Assembly: GCA_029559475.1 (NCBI GenBank)
Contig: JAKQBN010000066.1
Span: 1 to 38,437 of the forward strand
Length of the DNA: 38,437 nt
Source: a bacterium
Lineage (GTDB): Bacteria; UBA4055
Reading direction: 5' to 3'
Shown here: in pieces, positions 31,572 to 38,437 of the stretch
Numbering within the stretch: position 1 is the first letter of the stretch
Layout of the letters: every line of letters starts with the position of its first letter
Position numbers and translations under genes: made by a program
The notes under the pieces: generated by a model
Seen by the model: only the letters and a program-made list of their open reading frames with translations
Database searches by the model: none
What the model was told of the DNA's origin: nothing

Positions 31572-33829
31572 AAATTAAAGTAATATTTACGATCCTTATT
31601 ACAGCGTCATTATTAAATTCGGCGGACACGGTCTGCAGAACCTTCTGTTCTATAACAAGAGGTTACGACATAAAAAATTATTCAGGCACGATATATGCGG
31701 GAACGGACGGCGGGCTTATAATAAATTCCGGCGGGGATAATACAGTTTACGATGCAGATGACGGACTTTATAAAGTCAATGTGTCGGTAATTGAAAAAGA
31801 TTTCCGAAATTTGCTGTGGCTGGGTCATGGAGACTGCTCGGTAACAGTCTATGATACAGCAAAAAAGAAAGGCATATATCTTAATGATATCGAGCAGGCA
31901 GGTGTTTATACGCTCAACGGCATATATTCATCCGGGAAATATGTTTATCTGGCAACAAGCGGCCTTCTAGCAAGATACAGATATAACGATACATATAAAA
32001 AATACGAAATATCAGAGTTAAATTCGATGACGGGTTCAGTATCTGCCGTAACAGTTTCGGGCGGAATGATCTATGCGTCTTTCGGGAATAAACTTTACAG
32101 AATATTGGAGACAGCTCAGAATATAAATTACCTTAACAACTGGACTCAAATAAGCGCAGGATTCAGTACGGGAACCGCAATAACCGGTTTCGCGGCTGAC
32201 GGTGTAAAACTCTATGTACTAGCCAACAACGGAATGTATCTTGTAAGCGGAGACGCGGTCGTAAAACAGGTAGTTTTAAATAATGAGTACATTTACGAAG
32301 GTTATTTTGACGCTGAATATTTTAATGCGTCAGTATCCCAGACAGGCGCTACTGTAGTAAAAAGAGCTGCGAAAAGCCTAACCGGCGATCCCGAGATAAT
32401 CTTCGGGACCGAAGAAGCCAATACTGATGATTTTACAGTAATGAACAACCGCGTTTATTTTACTTCACAGACGGGATATTCATATTATGATATCGCAGGC
32501 GACACGGAACATCAGATGAGCTTCAATACGCCTAAATTCAAAGGAATAAAAAAATCGGCTATAGATAATACTAACGGCAACCTTGTATATTTATCCGGCG
32601 CAAAATTCTCATATATGGACATGACGGGCGATGCATTTTACACAAAATCATTCAGTACAAGGGGAGCGACAACCAACCTCCATTCAAAAGGCAATGGGCT
32701 CTACATCTGCACATGGGGTAACGGAGTTAATTATTTCGAGCTTCAGAACGAAGATTACGTGTATAAAAAGAATTACTCGTTCGGCGGAGCGGCGGGAGTA
32801 ACTGCGCGTTATCCTGTTCATCCGGGGATAAGCGAAGACGGTCAGGGAAAAATATGGATAACCAACTGGGACGATGCGAACGATGATTCAACACTAACGG
32901 TTCTGAGTGCTTCAGGAAATGTCGAAAAATCTTTCAAGCTGACTAATTTTACGAGCGGCTATGATGTTTACACGGATACTTTCGGCGGAAAGAGCTGGAT
33001 CTGGCTGGGTAGTTCAAAGCAGTCTTTCGGAGCTTTGGACGGGATCGGGATCGGAATCTATGACGGCACAAATTTGAGCATTAAAGTGATATCTATGAAC
33101 GAAGGCATTATAGACATTGTCAGAGACGAAGACAATAAAGTTTGGATAGCTACGAATAACGGAATAAAATATATAGATCTCGATATCGCTCCTTCATCGC
33201 CTTCGGCATTTTCATCAGCAAATGTAAACAGCGTATCTTCGGGTCCTATCAGCAATATGATATTCGATGCTGAAGTGAACGGGATAAACGAAAAATGGTT
33301 CGCGACGGATAAAGGCATCAGCGTTCTGTCTTCTGACGGGAATTCATGGAGGCATTATGTTCCAAAATACTATTCAGGTACAACAACAGCACCCGGTCAG
33401 ATCATCAAGACCAATCTGCCGGATTATGTCATCAACGACATTGAATTCGATGAAAAGAACGGGATAGCGATAATTTCATCCGAAAACGGGCTGTCATTCC
33501 TCGAATACGGTAAAATTTTCAAGTCAAAAAAAGTGAAGAGCGGCGAAATTCAGACAAAACCGTCGCCTTTTATAAACGACGGAAGCGCGATAATGGGTTT
33601 TTATTTTCCCGAGGACGAAACAACATATGATACCGCGAAGATCTTCGATATAAAGGGTTTTCTGATCAGAGGCGGCGACGGTGGAAAAGAACTTGATATT
33701 CAGCAGGGCTGGGACGGCCGTGATAATAACGGAAAAATAGTTTCAACCGGAGTTTATCAGGTCATAGCCTACAGCAGGAACGACAGGACAAAAAGTATAA
33801 CAGGCAAAATCGCAGTCGTCAGGAAGTGA
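31568..33829 (+). CDS. Secreted beta-propeller protein with FlgD-like Ig sorting domain
   Basis: 753 residues. A short signal peptide (MKIKVIFTILITASLLNSAD) is followed by repeated propeller blades with the pattern IYAGTDGGLIIN, LWLGHGDCSVTV, IWITNWDD, VWIATNNGIKYIDLD and WFATDKGISVLSSDG, as in two-component-type propellers (Reg_prop). The C-terminal 90 residues (AKIFDIKGFLIR, QQGWDGRDNNGKIVSTGVYQV, GKIAVVRK) are a FlgD-like Ig domain of the kind used as a C-terminal signal or cap in Cloacimonetes, Fibrobacteres and similar phyla. It is likely exported to the surface, perhaps by a type IX-like route, which is inference. The coupled CorC-like gene has no clear functional link. Confidence 0.88.
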   Translation: MKIKVIFTILITASLLNSADTVCRTFCSITRGYDIKNYSGTIYAGTDGGLIINSGGDNTVYDADDGLYKVNVSVIEKDFRNLLWLGHGDCSVTVYDTAKKKGIYLNDIEQAGVYTLNGIYSSGKYVYLATSGLLARYRYNDTYKKYEISELNSMTGSVSAVTVSGGMIYASFGNKLYRILETAQNINYLNNWTQISAGFSTGTAITGFAADGVKLYVLANNGMYLVSGDAVVKQVVLNNEYIYEGYFDAEYFNASVSQTGATVVKRAAKSLTGDPEIIFGTEEANTDDFTVMNNRVYFTSQTGYSYYDIAGDTEHQMSFNTPKFKGIKKSAIDNTNGNLVYLSGAKFSYMDMTGDAFYTKSFSTRGATTNLHSKGNGLYICTWGNGVNYFELQNEDYVYKKNYSFGGAAGVTARYPVHPGISEDGQGKIWITNWDDANDDSTLTVLSASGNVEKSFKLTNFTSGYDVYTDTFGGKSWIWLGSSKQSFGALDGIGIGIYDGTNLSIKVISMNEGIIDIVRDEDNKVWIATNNGIKYIDLDIAPSSPSAFSSANVNSVSSGPISNMIFDAEVNGINEKWFATDKGISVLSSDGNSWRHYVPKYYSGTTTAPGQIIKTNLPDYVINDIEFDEKNGIAIISSENGLSFLEYGKIFKSKKVKSGEIQTKPSPFINDGSAIMGFYFPEDETTYDTAKIFDIKGFLIRGGDGGKELDIQQGWDGRDNNGKIVSTGVYQVIAYSRNDRTKSITGKIAVVRK

Positions 33830-33847
33830 AGGACAGACACATCAGTC

Positions 33848-33864
33848 AAGTTAAATCAGGCATG
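33848..33864 (+). repeat. Dispersed 17-mer, copy after the propeller gene
   Basis: AAGTTAAATCAGGCATG differs from the 26053-26069 copy at one base. It lies 19 bp after the propeller stop. The rest of 33830-33921 holds nothing else that I can recognise. Confidence 0.5.
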
Positions 33865-33921
33865 AACTCCAAGAGCATAGACTCGGACCCATATAAGCCG
33901 AAAATAAAATTCCTTGTAAAA

Positions 33922-34054
33922 GAGTAACGCCCACATGTATGAAATTGTTGGGGGATTGCGGGCGTCGTTACTGTCTGTCGTTACAAAATTAGATGCGGGT
34001 CAGAAAGATTCACGTATCTACTATACCCCCAATATTTTATACATGATGTTGTGC
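33922..34054 (-). other. attC-like recombination site after grpB
   Basis: Read on the minus strand it starts with R''-like GCACAAC (34054-34048), ten bases after the grpB stop, and ends with R'-like GTTACTC (33928-33922). Long arms pair: CCCCCAATATTTTATACATG (34026-34045, plus) with CATGTATGAAATTGTTGGGG (33934-33953), nearly all matched with one bulge. About 130 bp with unpaired bases is typical for an integron cassette site. A competing pairing exists inside (33923-33935 with 33957-33972). Confidence 0.5.
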
Positions 34055-34063
34055 GGTCGTGCA

Positions 34064-34627
34064 TTATTTTCGTGTCAATTTATTTATTTTTTCAATCCAT
34101 TCGGTTTTTGAATCAGTATATGCTTCTCTATCGTTTCGATATTTCTCAGCAAGTTCTAATTTTAAAGATTCGTATTCTTTTGCAATCGCTTTATTTTTAA
34201 TCAGGTAATCCCTGAACCTAATTTCATCCCAGTCGCCACTGTATCTGATATGAACATGGTATGCTTGTCCTTTAAATCCATACTTCGTATAGCCTTTCAC
34301 AAATGTTAAATGAGGAGGGGGGTTTTCTGGACGGGCATTGATTTGGTATTCGAGTAATTTAAATGTGTCCTTTAATTTATTAATACTAATCTGTTCTGTA
34401 ACTTGCAATAAGATATCAATCGTTGGTTTTGCTTTTATTCTTGGAATTGCAGTACTACCAATATGGTCTATTTTCACTATCTCAGTTTGCGAGAATGAAT
34501 CAGTAATCAATTTGGCCTCCTCCTTATACAAATCCGACCACTTATCCGAATAATCTTTTATTATAATCGGAAATAATTGACCTAATTCACTGATTGTCAT
34601 TTCATGTAAATCATTTCGTGCCGTCAT
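34064..34627 (-). CDS. GrpB/UPF0157 nucleotidyltransferase-fold protein in a cassette-like setting
   Basis: 187 residues. The family motif DHIGSTAIPRIKAKPTIDILLQV (a nucleotidyltransferase G-S with the Asp pair) and HVHIRYSGDWDEIRFRDYLIKN are clear. GrpB-like proteins are often carried on mobile DNA and integrons; their substrate is unknown. Codon use is more AT-rich than the neighbours. The gene is alone on the minus strand between two plus/minus units and is flanked on both sides by attC-like structures whose core boxes are complementary, which suggests that it arrived as one gene cassette. The ribosome site before the ATG is not clear. Confidence 0.92.
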   Translation of the reverse strand: MTARNDLHEMTISELGQLFPIIIKDYSDKWSDLYKEEAKLITDSFSQTEIVKIDHIGSTAIPRIKAKPTIDILLQVTEQISINKLKDTFKLLEYQINARPENPPPHLTFVKGYTKYGFKGQAYHVHIRYSGDWDEIRFRDYLIKNKAIAKEYESLKLELAEKYRNDREAYTDSKTEWIEKINKLTRK

Positions 34628-34685
34628 ATTAAATCAAATCCATTTTTACTCAGTATGAGGTTTGAAGTTAGTTTCCTTGCATGAC

Positions 34686-34734
34686 GCACAACGTGCGGCT
34701 AAACGCCACATGGCGTATAGCCGCTACGTTGGAG
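34686..34734 (-). other. attC-like site before grpB
   Basis: On the minus strand the site reads CTCCAAC (34734-34728), then a stem CGTAGCGGCTATACGCC, loop ATGT, GGCGTTTAGCCGCACG, and GTTGTGC (34692-34686). The stem has one bulged base and one mismatch. The R' box GTTGTGC is the exact complement of the R'' box GCACAAC after grpB, as expected for the two ends of one cassette. The 60 bp to the grpB ATG hold no gene. Confidence 0.5.
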
Positions 34735-34772
34735 CTTGTTTTCAGAAGCTAAACGTCATATGGCGTTTAGCC
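34698..34772. repeat. Two tandem palindromic 25-mers with a period of 50 bp
   Basis: GCTAAACGCCACATGGCGTA... (34698-34722) and GCTAAACGTCATATGGCGTT... (34748-34772), both ending TAGCC, agree at 22 of 25 places and each folds back on itself around CATG or CATATG. The first is the stem of the attC-like site. A partial third copy (GAAGCTATACG) follows at about 34794. The gap up to the stop of the outer-membrane gene at 34844 shows nothing else. Confidence 0.65.
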
Positions 34773-34843
34773 GGAAAATTTAAGCCTATTTCAAGAAGCT
34801 ATACGAATCGTTTCGTTTATTTCTTCCTTATATCCGGGTCATA

Positions 34844-36421
34844 TTACCTGTAAAAAGTCCATCTGACGCCCCAGATCTCGTCCATTGTGCGCATATCGAA
34901 TCCGTCGACGGTCTGATATCGGTAATGCTTGTTCGCTTCGTAGATATTACCGTTGAATTCGTATTTATCCTTCAGGAAATTGTCTGATCCGTAATAGAAT
35001 TCGAAGTTGACTATTCTTGCCGTAAAATTGAAGCTTAGATTATTCATGTATTCAAGGCGGCTGCCGACGTAATATTCCGAATAGCAATGATCGAGCGCGA
35101 TACTAACCGTCAGCTTGTTGTTGAAGTATTTATCAGTAAAGCTGATCTGCGACAGGTTGTTCATCAAGACCGAATCGTTGATCCTGCCCGATGCTGATCT
35201 TAGATACTGTTCGGTAAAGCAAAGTTTGTTTTTGTAATCCGCGCTGAATCCGAACCTGAAGAAATCCCTGCTGTGTATTTTAGAATAATCGAACATGTCG
35301 TAACCGGCCTCAATTCCGTAATCTATGCTGCCGAAAATGAAGTCTTTATTGAGCGTGATAAAATTTTCTATAAGTTCGATATCCCGATCATCAGTTTCAT
35401 CGGTGAAATATCCGTGCGATGTTTCAAACCCGATGTATTGATATTCTTTCGAAAATCCGATATGCGCGGACATTATGTTATCCGAATTATCGTCTGCGGC
35501 TGCATATCCCGCGATCGATAAATCTACAATGGCGGATCTTTTATATTCAGGCTTTAAATAGAAAAGGTTTGAATCGTCAATTTTCGTATCGAAGCCTGCC
35601 GTGGCTGATAAGACGTTTAAAGTATCAGTATAGATAAGAGTGTTGTAAAAGCTGAAAAAGTTGTCGGTAGAGCCTGAAATTTCATGCAAATGGACGGTTG
35701 TGAATCGGTTATTCAGCTGATTATTGATCTTGTTCTCCAAAGAAAGCGCTGATCTTATCTGTTCCGGTTTTACGTGAGAGGAATCAGAAGCGAGAAGGTA
35801 CTTATCCTCCTTTACGTAAGAAACATCGAGAACGGGTTTTATGCCTCTGACCTGAGGAAGATCTAGTTTCAGCCTGTAGTTCTGACGCGTATAGGGGAAC
35901 TTGAAATCATCATATTTATCCCTGTTGTCTTTCCAGTCGAAGATGCCGCCGGATACGAGAAAAGAAAAATCAGGTGCGATGAACTGGAAAATGTCTGCTG
36001 AAAGATCCCTGTAGTTAAAAAATGCGTCTTTGTATCTCACTTCAGATACCGGCACAGCGCTTTTATACGATCTTGTGAATATCTCCAGCTTTAAACCGTC
36101 ATTAACGACCGAGTTTCCTTCAATTGCTAAACTGTCAATATTATCGATCTGAAGAAAGGAGATATCGGAAATTTCTTTTCCGTAATATATATTATCGATA
36201 TAAAGAGAAATTTCTCCGGATGTTTTCCCAGTGCGCTTAAAATATACCGGCTGTGCTGTAATGCCGTAGGTTATTCCCTGAACGGTAATGATCTTTGAAA
36301 GCAGATCATAAATGTCCCTTGCAGCGATATCACGTATCTGATCTCTGCCTAAACCGACAGAGCACTCGATCAGTCCGGTTAAGCCTGCAATTAACAAAAA
36401 TATTGCTTTAATTGTTCTCAT
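34844..36421 (-). CDS. Putative outer-membrane beta-barrel protein with a plug-like N-terminus
   Basis: 525 residues. Signal peptide (MRTIKAIFLLIAGLTGLIEC), then a plug-like stretch (AARDIYDLLSKIITVQGI, YIDNIYYGKEISDISFLQI, IDSLAIEGNSVV) recalling the TonB-dependent receptor plug, then alternating strands with aromatic ends (FNYRDLSADIFQFI, YRLKLDLPQVRGIKPVLDVS, LSFNFTARIVNFEFYYGSDNF) and a final ...IWGVRWTFYR. The barrel is short for a TonB receptor (about 350 residues) and no TonB box was found, so the substrate and energy source are unclear. It is the last gene of a three-gene operon, 18 bp after the PASTA gene. Confidence 0.7.
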   Translation of the reverse strand: MRTIKAIFLLIAGLTGLIECSVGLGRDQIRDIAARDIYDLLSKIITVQGITYGITAQPVYFKRTGKTSGEISLYIDNIYYGKEISDISFLQIDNIDSLAIEGNSVVNDGLKLEIFTRSYKSAVPVSEVRYKDAFFNYRDLSADIFQFIAPDFSFLVSGGIFDWKDNRDKYDDFKFPYTRQNYRLKLDLPQVRGIKPVLDVSYVKEDKYLLASDSSHVKPEQIRSALSLENKINNQLNNRFTTVHLHEISGSTDNFFSFYNTLIYTDTLNVLSATAGFDTKIDDSNLFYLKPEYKRSAIVDLSIAGYAAADDNSDNIMSAHIGFSKEYQYIGFETSHGYFTDETDDRDIELIENFITLNKDFIFGSIDYGIEAGYDMFDYSKIHSRDFFRFGFSADYKNKLCFTEQYLRSASGRINDSVLMNNLSQISFTDKYFNNKLTVSIALDHCYSEYYVGSRLEYMNNLSFNFTARIVNFEFYYGSDNFLKDKYEFNGNIYEANKHYRYQTVDGFDMRTMDEIWGVRWTFYR

Positions 36422-36439
36422 AAACCGCTGAGCAGCCTG

Positions 36440-37261
36440 CTACCAGCCTAGCTTTTCTTCCGCTTCAGCATTAAGTTTTAAATCGATAACTGTACCTTCT
36501 TTAACTCTGGCGCCCCACTGAACCGACTGCCCTATTATAATATTAAAAGCCTTATCCTCATCGGTGACCTTTGTTACTGTACCGAGTTTCAACTTGCTTT
36601 TTTCAAGGTCCGCTTTTGCTTTTTCAAGAGATTTGTTATAGAGATTGGGAACGATCACCTGCTTGATTATCACTCCTCTGCTTATAACAATATCCACGAC
36701 CGTATCGGCGTTTATTTCGCTTCCTGCCGGCGGATTATAGCTTATTATCTTATTTTTTTCAATATTGTTGTTTTCTTCGTAATTTTCAGAAATACTCGTG
36801 ATCCCTGATTTATTGAGAAGATCTTTTGCCGTTGCCAGATCAAGACCTGTTAATTCCGGCATTATCACTTTTTCCGACAGTTCGATCTCTTTAAGTTCTT
36901 CTTCAGAGATCGTTTCAAAAGTAACTTCTTCTGCTTTTGATATGATGAGTTTTACAGAATCGCCTGTTTTCGCCTTAAATCCGGGAAGAGGGAACTGTTC
37001 GAGCACGATCTCAGGATCTGTTTTCTCTACGTATTTTTCTTCAGTAATGATCTTCAGTCCGAATTCTGAAGCGGCTTTTTGGGCTTCGGTAATTTTAAGA
37101 TTAACGAAATTCGGAACGACGGCGGAAGTTTCAGGACCGTCCGCAGAAAGAAAGTCTTCCGGCAGTATTTTCTTAAGATCGATAACCCCCGTAAAAATAA
37201 GTATTCCTGTAATAATCGATACTAAGAACGAAGTTATAAGTGCTGTAGCGAAAGGTTTCAT
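36440..37261 (-). CDS. Membrane-anchored triple PASTA-domain protein
   Basis: 273 residues. One N-terminal membrane segment (ITSFLVSIITGILIFTGVI), then three PASTA domains at about 48-109 (VVPNFVNLKITEAQ...QFPLPG), 132-196 (VIMPELTGLDLATAK...YNPPAG) and 202-264 (VIVPNLYNKSLEKAK...VQWGARV). PASTA domains bind muropeptides and beta-lactams. No kinase or penicillin-binding domain is attached, so this is a stand-alone PASTA protein facing the periplasm. It is 18 bp after the TPR gene and 18 bp before the barrel gene. A link to cell-wall sensing or envelope assembly is likely. Confidence 0.9.
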   Translation of the reverse strand: MKPFATALITSFLVSIITGILIFTGVIDLKKILPEDFLSADGPETSAVVPNFVNLKITEAQKAASEFGLKIITEEKYVEKTDPEIVLEQFPLPGFKAKTGDSVKLIISKAEEVTFETISEEELKEIELSEKVIMPELTGLDLATAKDLLNKSGITSISENYEENNNIEKNKIISYNPPAGSEINADTVVDIVISRGVIIKQVIVPNLYNKSLEKAKADLEKSKLKLGTVTKVTDEDKAFNIIIGQSVQWGARVKEGTVIDLKLNAEAEEKLGW

Positions 37262-37279
37262 TTTTTTTGTCCTTTTTTC

Positions 37280-38437
37280 TTAATGAATACTCTCAATAAA
37301 TCTTTTTGCGTAATCGAGTTTTGCGTAATCGAAATCCTCTTTATCATTAAAACCCGTAAGTTTTTCGAAATAGAATTTTGCCGATCTGTTGTCGCCTATC
37401 GCGGATTTTATCATTCCGATATTGTAGAAGAGGTCAGGGTAGTCGGCGTACTGTTCGGGAGTAAGGTTTCCCAGCGCTTTCGTTATGAGCCTGTCCGCGC
37501 CGGGGTAATCTCCCAGGTTGTAATAGACCCACGAGGCAGTCGAAAGGTAGTCGGGATTATCGGGTTCCTTCTCAAGAAGAAGATTGGAGATATCGTAGGC
37601 TTCGTTCATATCGCCTCTGCTGTCGGTGATAAATCTGCACAGTTCAAGCATGAACTGTGTTTCATTCGGGAAAAAGCTCAGCTTGATCCTGTATGCTCTG
37701 TCCCTCAGTTCTGAAATTCCGGGATGCTTAAAAGTTCTGCTTTTGTTAAAATATCTCAAGCCGAAGAAATCGTCTTTTCCGGAGTAGAAAGCTCTTTTTG
37801 CGACGGTCGCGTAATCGGTCACTCCGGTTAATTTGTAAAGATATGAATTGGCAGTTAGATTCTCAGGATCAAGAACAAGAGCCGATTTAAAATAACTCTC
37901 CGAGGCAGGCTTATCTATCGTAAAGTTCAGCAGGCCGAGCAGGATAAGATTATCGGTTCTTTTCGGGTCAAGATCCAGCGCTTTTTTTGCAAAATCAATA
38001 GCTTCTAAAGTGTTGGATTGAGCGAGATTCGCTTCAGCCGCTGCGGCAAATATTGACGCAAGCGCTAAAGGATCTTTAGAGAATTTATTCGAAAGCGAAT
38101 TAAGAACATCGCTTAGCCGATTGAAGTCATCATACAGCATGAAGCTCGAAACGAGAGTCTCGAGAAATTTGTCCGATATGATAAATGTTTTATCTTCGAT
38201 CATGCCTATGTAATGTTCGGCCGAGAGTATGTTGTTGCGCGCAAGAAGAAGAGATGCATAACCAGTGATATTATACGTATATCCCGGATTTGCAATAATC
38301 GATGTGATAAGGCCGGTCCCAGCGGATTCGTACAGTCTGTTTTTAAGCATCATAAAATTTTCATCCGCTTTCATAAGAAATCTTTTAAAACTGCGGCTGC
38401 CGATGCTTAAAAGAATATCGGAATTCGTTTTGAAATC
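37280..38437 (-). CDS. TPR-repeat protein, 5' end outside the window
   Basis: At least 385 residues. The ATG at 38374 is not required: the frame stays open to the window edge (DILLSIGSRSFKRFL before it), so the true start probably lies beyond. TPR-like pairs: ALASIFAAAAEANLAQSNTL followed by EAIDFAKKALDLDPKRTDN, ESYFKSALVLDPENLTANSY, AYDISNLLLEKEPDNPDYL and NLGDYPGADRLITKAL, ending with a final YAKRFIESIH helix. It is a helical scaffold for protein contacts, first gene of the TPR-PASTA-barrel operon seen here. The partner proteins are unknown. Confidence 0.85.
   Translation of the reverse strand, partial: DFKTNSDILLSIGSRSFKRFLMKADENFMMLKNRLYESAGTGLITSIIANPGYTYNITGYASLLLARNNILSAEHYIGMIEDKTFIISDKFLETLVSSFMLYDDFNRLSDVLNSLSNKFSKDPLALASIFAAAAEANLAQSNTLEAIDFAKKALDLDPKRTDNLILLGLLNFTIDKPASESYFKSALVLDPENLTANSYLYKLTGVTDYATVAKRAFYSGKDDFFGLRYFNKSRTFKHPGISELRDRAYRIKLSFFPNETQFMLELCRFITDSRGDMNEAYDISNLLLEKEPDNPDYLSTASWVYYNLGDYPGADRLITKALGNLTPEQYADYPDLFYNIGMIKSAIGDNRSAKFYFEKLTGFNDKEDFDYAKLDYAKRFIESIH

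Noticed and set aside
33923-33972. Inverted repeat AGTAACGCCCACA with TGCGGGCGTCGTTACT as a terminator
   Set aside because: No T run follows on either strand and the left arm takes part in the longer attC-like pairing; kept only as a competing fold.
1-38437. CRISPR array, tRNA or rRNA genes
   Set aside because: No regularly spaced identical repeats with unique spacers and no tRNA or rRNA signature were seen on either strand.

Overview
The window looks like a chromosome segment of a Gram-negative-type, probably anaerobic bacterium of moderate to low GC from the broad FCB/candidate-phylum area. I cannot name the phylum. The reasons are a secreted beta-propeller protein ending in a FlgD-like Ig cap, an outer-membrane barrel gene, a PUR/DUF3276-type DNA-binding protein, a long-form glutamine synthetase, large Hanks kinase-ATPase-TPR proteins, good GGAGG ribosome sites, and some apparently leaderless genes. 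No phage structural genes, transposase, CRISPR array, rRNA or tRNA was recognised.

Layout. 1-1724: 3' part of a coiled-coil plus beta-propeller protein. 1742-4407 (minus): molybdenum-cofactor operon (ferritin-like protein, moaA, moaC, MOSC-MogA fusion). 4488-5846 (minus): two Cys-rich exported proteins and a second ferritin-like paralogue. 5931-7196 (minus): PIN toxin, antitoxin-like partner and a MarC membrane protein, tightly coupled. 7315-8409 (minus): an orphan radical SAM protein. 8555-17250 (plus): an accessory island with a PD-(D/E)XK nuclease-helicase (DUF2075), a frameshifted gene remnant, Bro-N and ORF6N antirepressor-type proteins, a membrane-anchored unknown and a 1263-aa kinase-ATPase-TPR protein. 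17277-20730: MerR/GyrI regulator, exported thermonuclease, glutamine synthetase. 20928-25742: PUR plus Myb-like protein and a second giant kinase carrying a PAS domain. 25743-26137: a gene-free stretch rich in nested inverted repeats. 26138-28785 (minus): DUF1318 lipoprotein, dapB, an uncharacterised conserved protein, and 5-formyl-THF cyclo-ligase. 28881-33829 (plus): purine nucleoside phosphorylase, IMPACT protein, CorC/HlyC-type protein, secreted propeller. 33922-34735: a lone grpB gene that looks like a single integron cassette. 34844 to the end (minus): TPR, PASTA and outer-membrane barrel operon.

The most interesting point is a pair of repeated promoter/operator modules. Module A (TTAGAT, 16 nt, TATATT, with a GATGA-N3-TCATC inverted repeat between) precedes the Bro-N gene, the ORF6N gene and the PUR gene. 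Module B (TGGAAT, 17 nt, TAAATT, with an AATATCC/GGATATT dyad) precedes the Bro-N gene, the membrane-anchored unknown and kinase 1. Together they tie the antirepressor-like genes, the nucleic-acid-binding protein and the kinase into what may be one regulon. Kinase 2 lies directly behind the PUR gene. This network, the two kinase paralogues, the structured element at 25741-26082 and the grpB cassette are the best leads. Functions inferred for the regulon are hypotheses; no homology search was run.
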